Assembly: GCA_964391995.1 (NCBI GenBank)
Contig: CAYMOM010000036.1
Location: 1-15,991, forward strand
Direction: 5' to 3'
From: UBA11524 sp964391995
GTDB taxonomy: Bacteria; Bacillota; Clostridia; Christensenellales; Aristaeellaceae
DNA length: 15,991 nucleotides
In this document: positions 14,353-15,991 of the stretch, piece by piece
Layout of the letters: each line of letters begins with the position of its first letter
How positions within the stretch are numbered: position 1 is the stretch's first letter
Notes under the pieces: generated by a model
Seen by the model: only the letters and a program-made list of their open reading frames with translations
What the model was told of the DNA's origin: nothing
Databases searched by the model: none
Program-made: the position numbers and the translations under genes

Positions 14353-15717
14353 ATGGCCAAGGACAAGACCCTGTTTGCCTGCACATCCTGCGGGTATGAA
14401 ACCTCCCGCTGGGTTGGCAGGTGCCCGGGCTGCGGCTCCTGGAACACCCTGGAGGAAACCGTTTCAGCGCCCTCTGCCCCGGTGAAGGCTGCCAAGCAGC
14501 GTCCGGGCACCGGCGCCGTTGCCATGCTGCTCAAGGATATTCCGGAGGATGTAACCTTGCGCATTTCCACCGGCATCAGCGAGCTGGATCGGGTGCTGGG
14601 CGGCGGCATTGTGGAAGGCGGGCTGATGCTCATCGGCGGCGATCCGGGCATTGGCAAGTCCACCCTGCTTTTGCAGGTGTGCGCCAACCTGTGCAAAGGC
14701 GGCAAGCGGGTTTTATACATCAGCGGCGAGGAATCCGCCAAGCAGATCAAGCTCCGTGCCCGCCGCCTGCATGTGGATGTGCCCAACCTGTATGTTCTGG
14801 CAGAAAACGCCCTGGACGGCGTGGAGGAAAAGCTGCGGGAGCTGCAGCCGGATGTGGCGGTGGTGGACTCCATCCAGACCATGTACCGGCCGGAAATGGC
14901 CTCCGCGCCCGGCAGCGTCAGCCAGATCCGGGAAAGCACCAGCCTGCTCATGCGCCTGGCCAAGGAGAGCGGCACCGCCATTTTCCTGGTGGGCCATGTG
15001 ACCAAGGAAGGCGCCATTGCCGGCCCCAGAATGCTGGAGCACATGGTGGATGTGGTGCTGTATTTCGAGGGCGACCGCCAGCAGGAATATCGCCTGCTGC
15101 GGGCTGTGAAGAACCGCTTCGGTTCGGTGAACGAGCTTGGTGTGTTCCAGATGACGGAAAAGGGCATGCAGGTGGTGCCCAACCCCAGCGAGCAGCTGCT
15201 GAGCCACCGGGCCAAGGGAGCATCCGGCTCCGTGGTGTTCTGCGGGCTGGAAGGCTCCCGTCCCCTTCTGTGCGATGTGCAGGCCCTGACCGCCCAGAGC
15301 TATTTCGGCTCCCCCCGGCGCACGGTGGGCGGCGCAGACACGGGCCGGGTGGCCCTTCTGCTGGCGGTGCTGGAAAAGCGCGCCGGGCAGAAAACCTATA
15401 ACCAGGATGTGTACATCAACGTAGCCGGCGGCCTGGAGCTGAGCGAGCCCGCTGCCGACCTGGCGCTGTGCATGGCGGTTGCCTCCTCCCTGAAGGAGCA
15501 GAGCGTAGGCCCGGATGTAGCCGTTATGGGCGAGGTGGGCCTGGCTGGCGAGGTGCGTGCCATTCCCCAGTGCGAGCGCCGCATTGCCGAGTGCCAGCGC
15601 CTTGGCTTCACCACCCTGATGATTCCCAAGGAAAACATGAAGCGCCTGACCCCGCCGGAGGGTGTGAAGCTCATCGGCGTGGACACGGTGATGCAGGCGC
15701 TGAGCGTGCTGTTCTGA
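14353..15717 (+). CDS. radA: DNA repair protein RadA
   Basis: A 454-residue RecA-like, DnaB-type hexameric motor that promotes branch migration in recombination. The N-terminal zinc finger has Cys10, Cys13, Cys24 and Cys27 (CTSCGYETSRWVGRCPGCGSW region). Walker A GGDPGIGKST is at 95-104, Walker B-like VAVVDSIQTM at about 168-177, and the RadA-specific KNRFG motif is at 253-257. A Lon-protease-like domain with no protease role covers about 270-454, with DVYINVAGG and VMGEVGLAGEVR. The start is ATG 14353, five bases after GGAGGTGA; an upstream in-frame GTG at 14332 lies before that site. The length is close to E. coli RadA (460). The next gene is 17 bases downstream and likely cotranscribed. 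Confidence 0.98.
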   Translation: MAKDKTLFACTSCGYETSRWVGRCPGCGSWNTLEETVSAPSAPVKAAKQRPGTGAVAMLLKDIPEDVTLRISTGISELDRVLGGGIVEGGLMLIGGDPGIGKSTLLLQVCANLCKGGKRVLYISGEESAKQIKLRARRLHVDVPNLYVLAENALDGVEEKLRELQPDVAVVDSIQTMYRPEMASAPGSVSQIRESTSLLMRLAKESGTAIFLVGHVTKEGAIAGPRMLEHMVDVVLYFEGDRQQEYRLLRAVKNRFGSVNELGVFQMTEKGMQVVPNPSEQLLSHRAKGASGSVVFCGLEGSRPLLCDVQALTAQSYFGSPRRTVGGADTGRVALLLAVLEKRAGQKTYNQDVYINVAGGLELSEPAADLALCMAVASSLKEQSVGPDVAVMGEVGLAGEVRAIPQCERRIAECQRLGFTTLMIPKENMKRLTPPEGVKLIGVDTVMQALSVLF

Positions 15718-15734
15718 AAGGAGATGACACGAGT

Positions 15735-15991
15735 TTGTTGAGATCCAAAGCGGTGCAGCGGCTATTGCGCTGGCTGGTTGCCCTGCTGGGTGCCGGCCTG
15801 GGCGCAGCACTGCTGCTGGGCGCGGGAGAGGTTTTGCGCCTGGTTCACTCGGAGTGGCAGCCTTCCTTCGCCACGCTGCTGATTGCCTATGTGGGTACGG
15901 CAGTTTTCTTCGGCGGTGTGTTTTATTTGCTGGGTCAGCGGATTATTGAATTATGCGTGGCTGGCGGAAGCGACCTGGAAAAGCGGCTGGA
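15735..15991 (+). CDS. Membrane-anchored PIN/TRAM (YacL)-like protein, N-terminal fragment
   Basis: An open frame of 85 codons running off the window edge. The N-terminus is basic (MLRSKAVQRLLRW) and is followed by a first membrane segment at about residues 14-30 (LVALLGAGLGAALLLGAG) and a second at about 47-66 (LLIAYVGTAVFFGGVFYLLG). Such paired N-terminal helices directly after radA are typical of YacL-type proteins, which carry a PIN nuclease and TRAM RNA-binding domain further on; those domains are not in the window, so the identification rests on position and membrane pattern. The start is taken as TTG 15735, 11 bases after AAGGAG; TTG 15738 is also possible. The nearby ATG at 15724 leads to a stop after five codons in another frame. 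The disA gene often found between radA and yacL in Firmicutes is absent. Confidence 0.6.
   Translation, partial: MLRSKAVQRLLRWLVALLGAGLGAALLLGAGEVLRLVHSEWQPSFATLLIAYVGTAVFFGGVFYLLGQRIIELCVAGGSDLEKRL

Noticed and set aside
14304..15810. Minus-strand open frames opposite radA
   Set aside because: Ser/Arg-rich or His/Gln-rich translations typical of antisense frames; radA has complete conserved motifs.

Overview
The window is a GC-rich stretch of bacterial chromosome. GGAGG-type ribosome sites precede most genes. The gene families and their linkage (radA followed by a PIN/TRAM-like gene, an NrdR regulator, a linked type II topoisomerase pair, ybaB-recR) point to a GC-rich member of the Clostridia (Firmicutes), probably host- or sediment-associated. 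I cannot name a genus from the sequence alone. No tRNA, rRNA, insertion sequence, prophage gene or CRISPR array is visible. Coding is dense and no stretch longer than about 200 bases lacks a gene.

Layout from left to right. (1) 1-2612, minus strand: the start of a phosphonate pathway. A three-domain protein carries two different nucleotidyltransferase domains followed by PEP mutase (aepX). It is followed 3 bases later by phosphonopyruvate decarboxylase (ppd), which is cut by the window edge. Together these would make phosphonoacetaldehyde from PEP and probably activate the resulting 2-aminoethylphosphonate with CTP for attachment to a surface glycan or lipid. (2) 2676-4987, minus: nrdR and recQ, each with its own sigma-A type promoter. 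(3) 5082-6638, plus: an unrecognised 151-residue protein, then galM, whose promoter lies inside the 3' end of that gene. A strong bidirectional terminator closes galM and the gene that converges on it. (4) 6696-9665, minus: a four-gene unit, DUF4097-like protein, ybaB, recR and rmuC, with a clear promoter in front and a hairpin between recR and rmuC. (5) 9724-14178, minus: parE-parC-like type II topoisomerase subunits, separated by 3 bases. (6) 14353 to the end, plus: radA, divergent from parE, followed by a membrane-anchored PIN/TRAM-like gene that runs off the edge.

From about 2.7 to 15.7 kb the window is therefore mostly a genome-maintenance neighbourhood: recombination mediators (RecR, RadA), helicase (RecQ), RmuC, nucleoid-associated YbaB, topoisomerase and the ribonucleotide reductase repressor NrdR. 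It is joined on the left to an accessory phosphonate module. The least ordinary items are the NTP-transferase/cytidylyltransferase/PEP-mutase fusion, a RecQ that seems to lack the winged-helix domain but has an added C-terminal helix-turn-helix-like tail, a soluble beta-repeat protein of 19-20-residue period heading the ybaB-recR operon, and the uncharacterised gene at 5082-5537.
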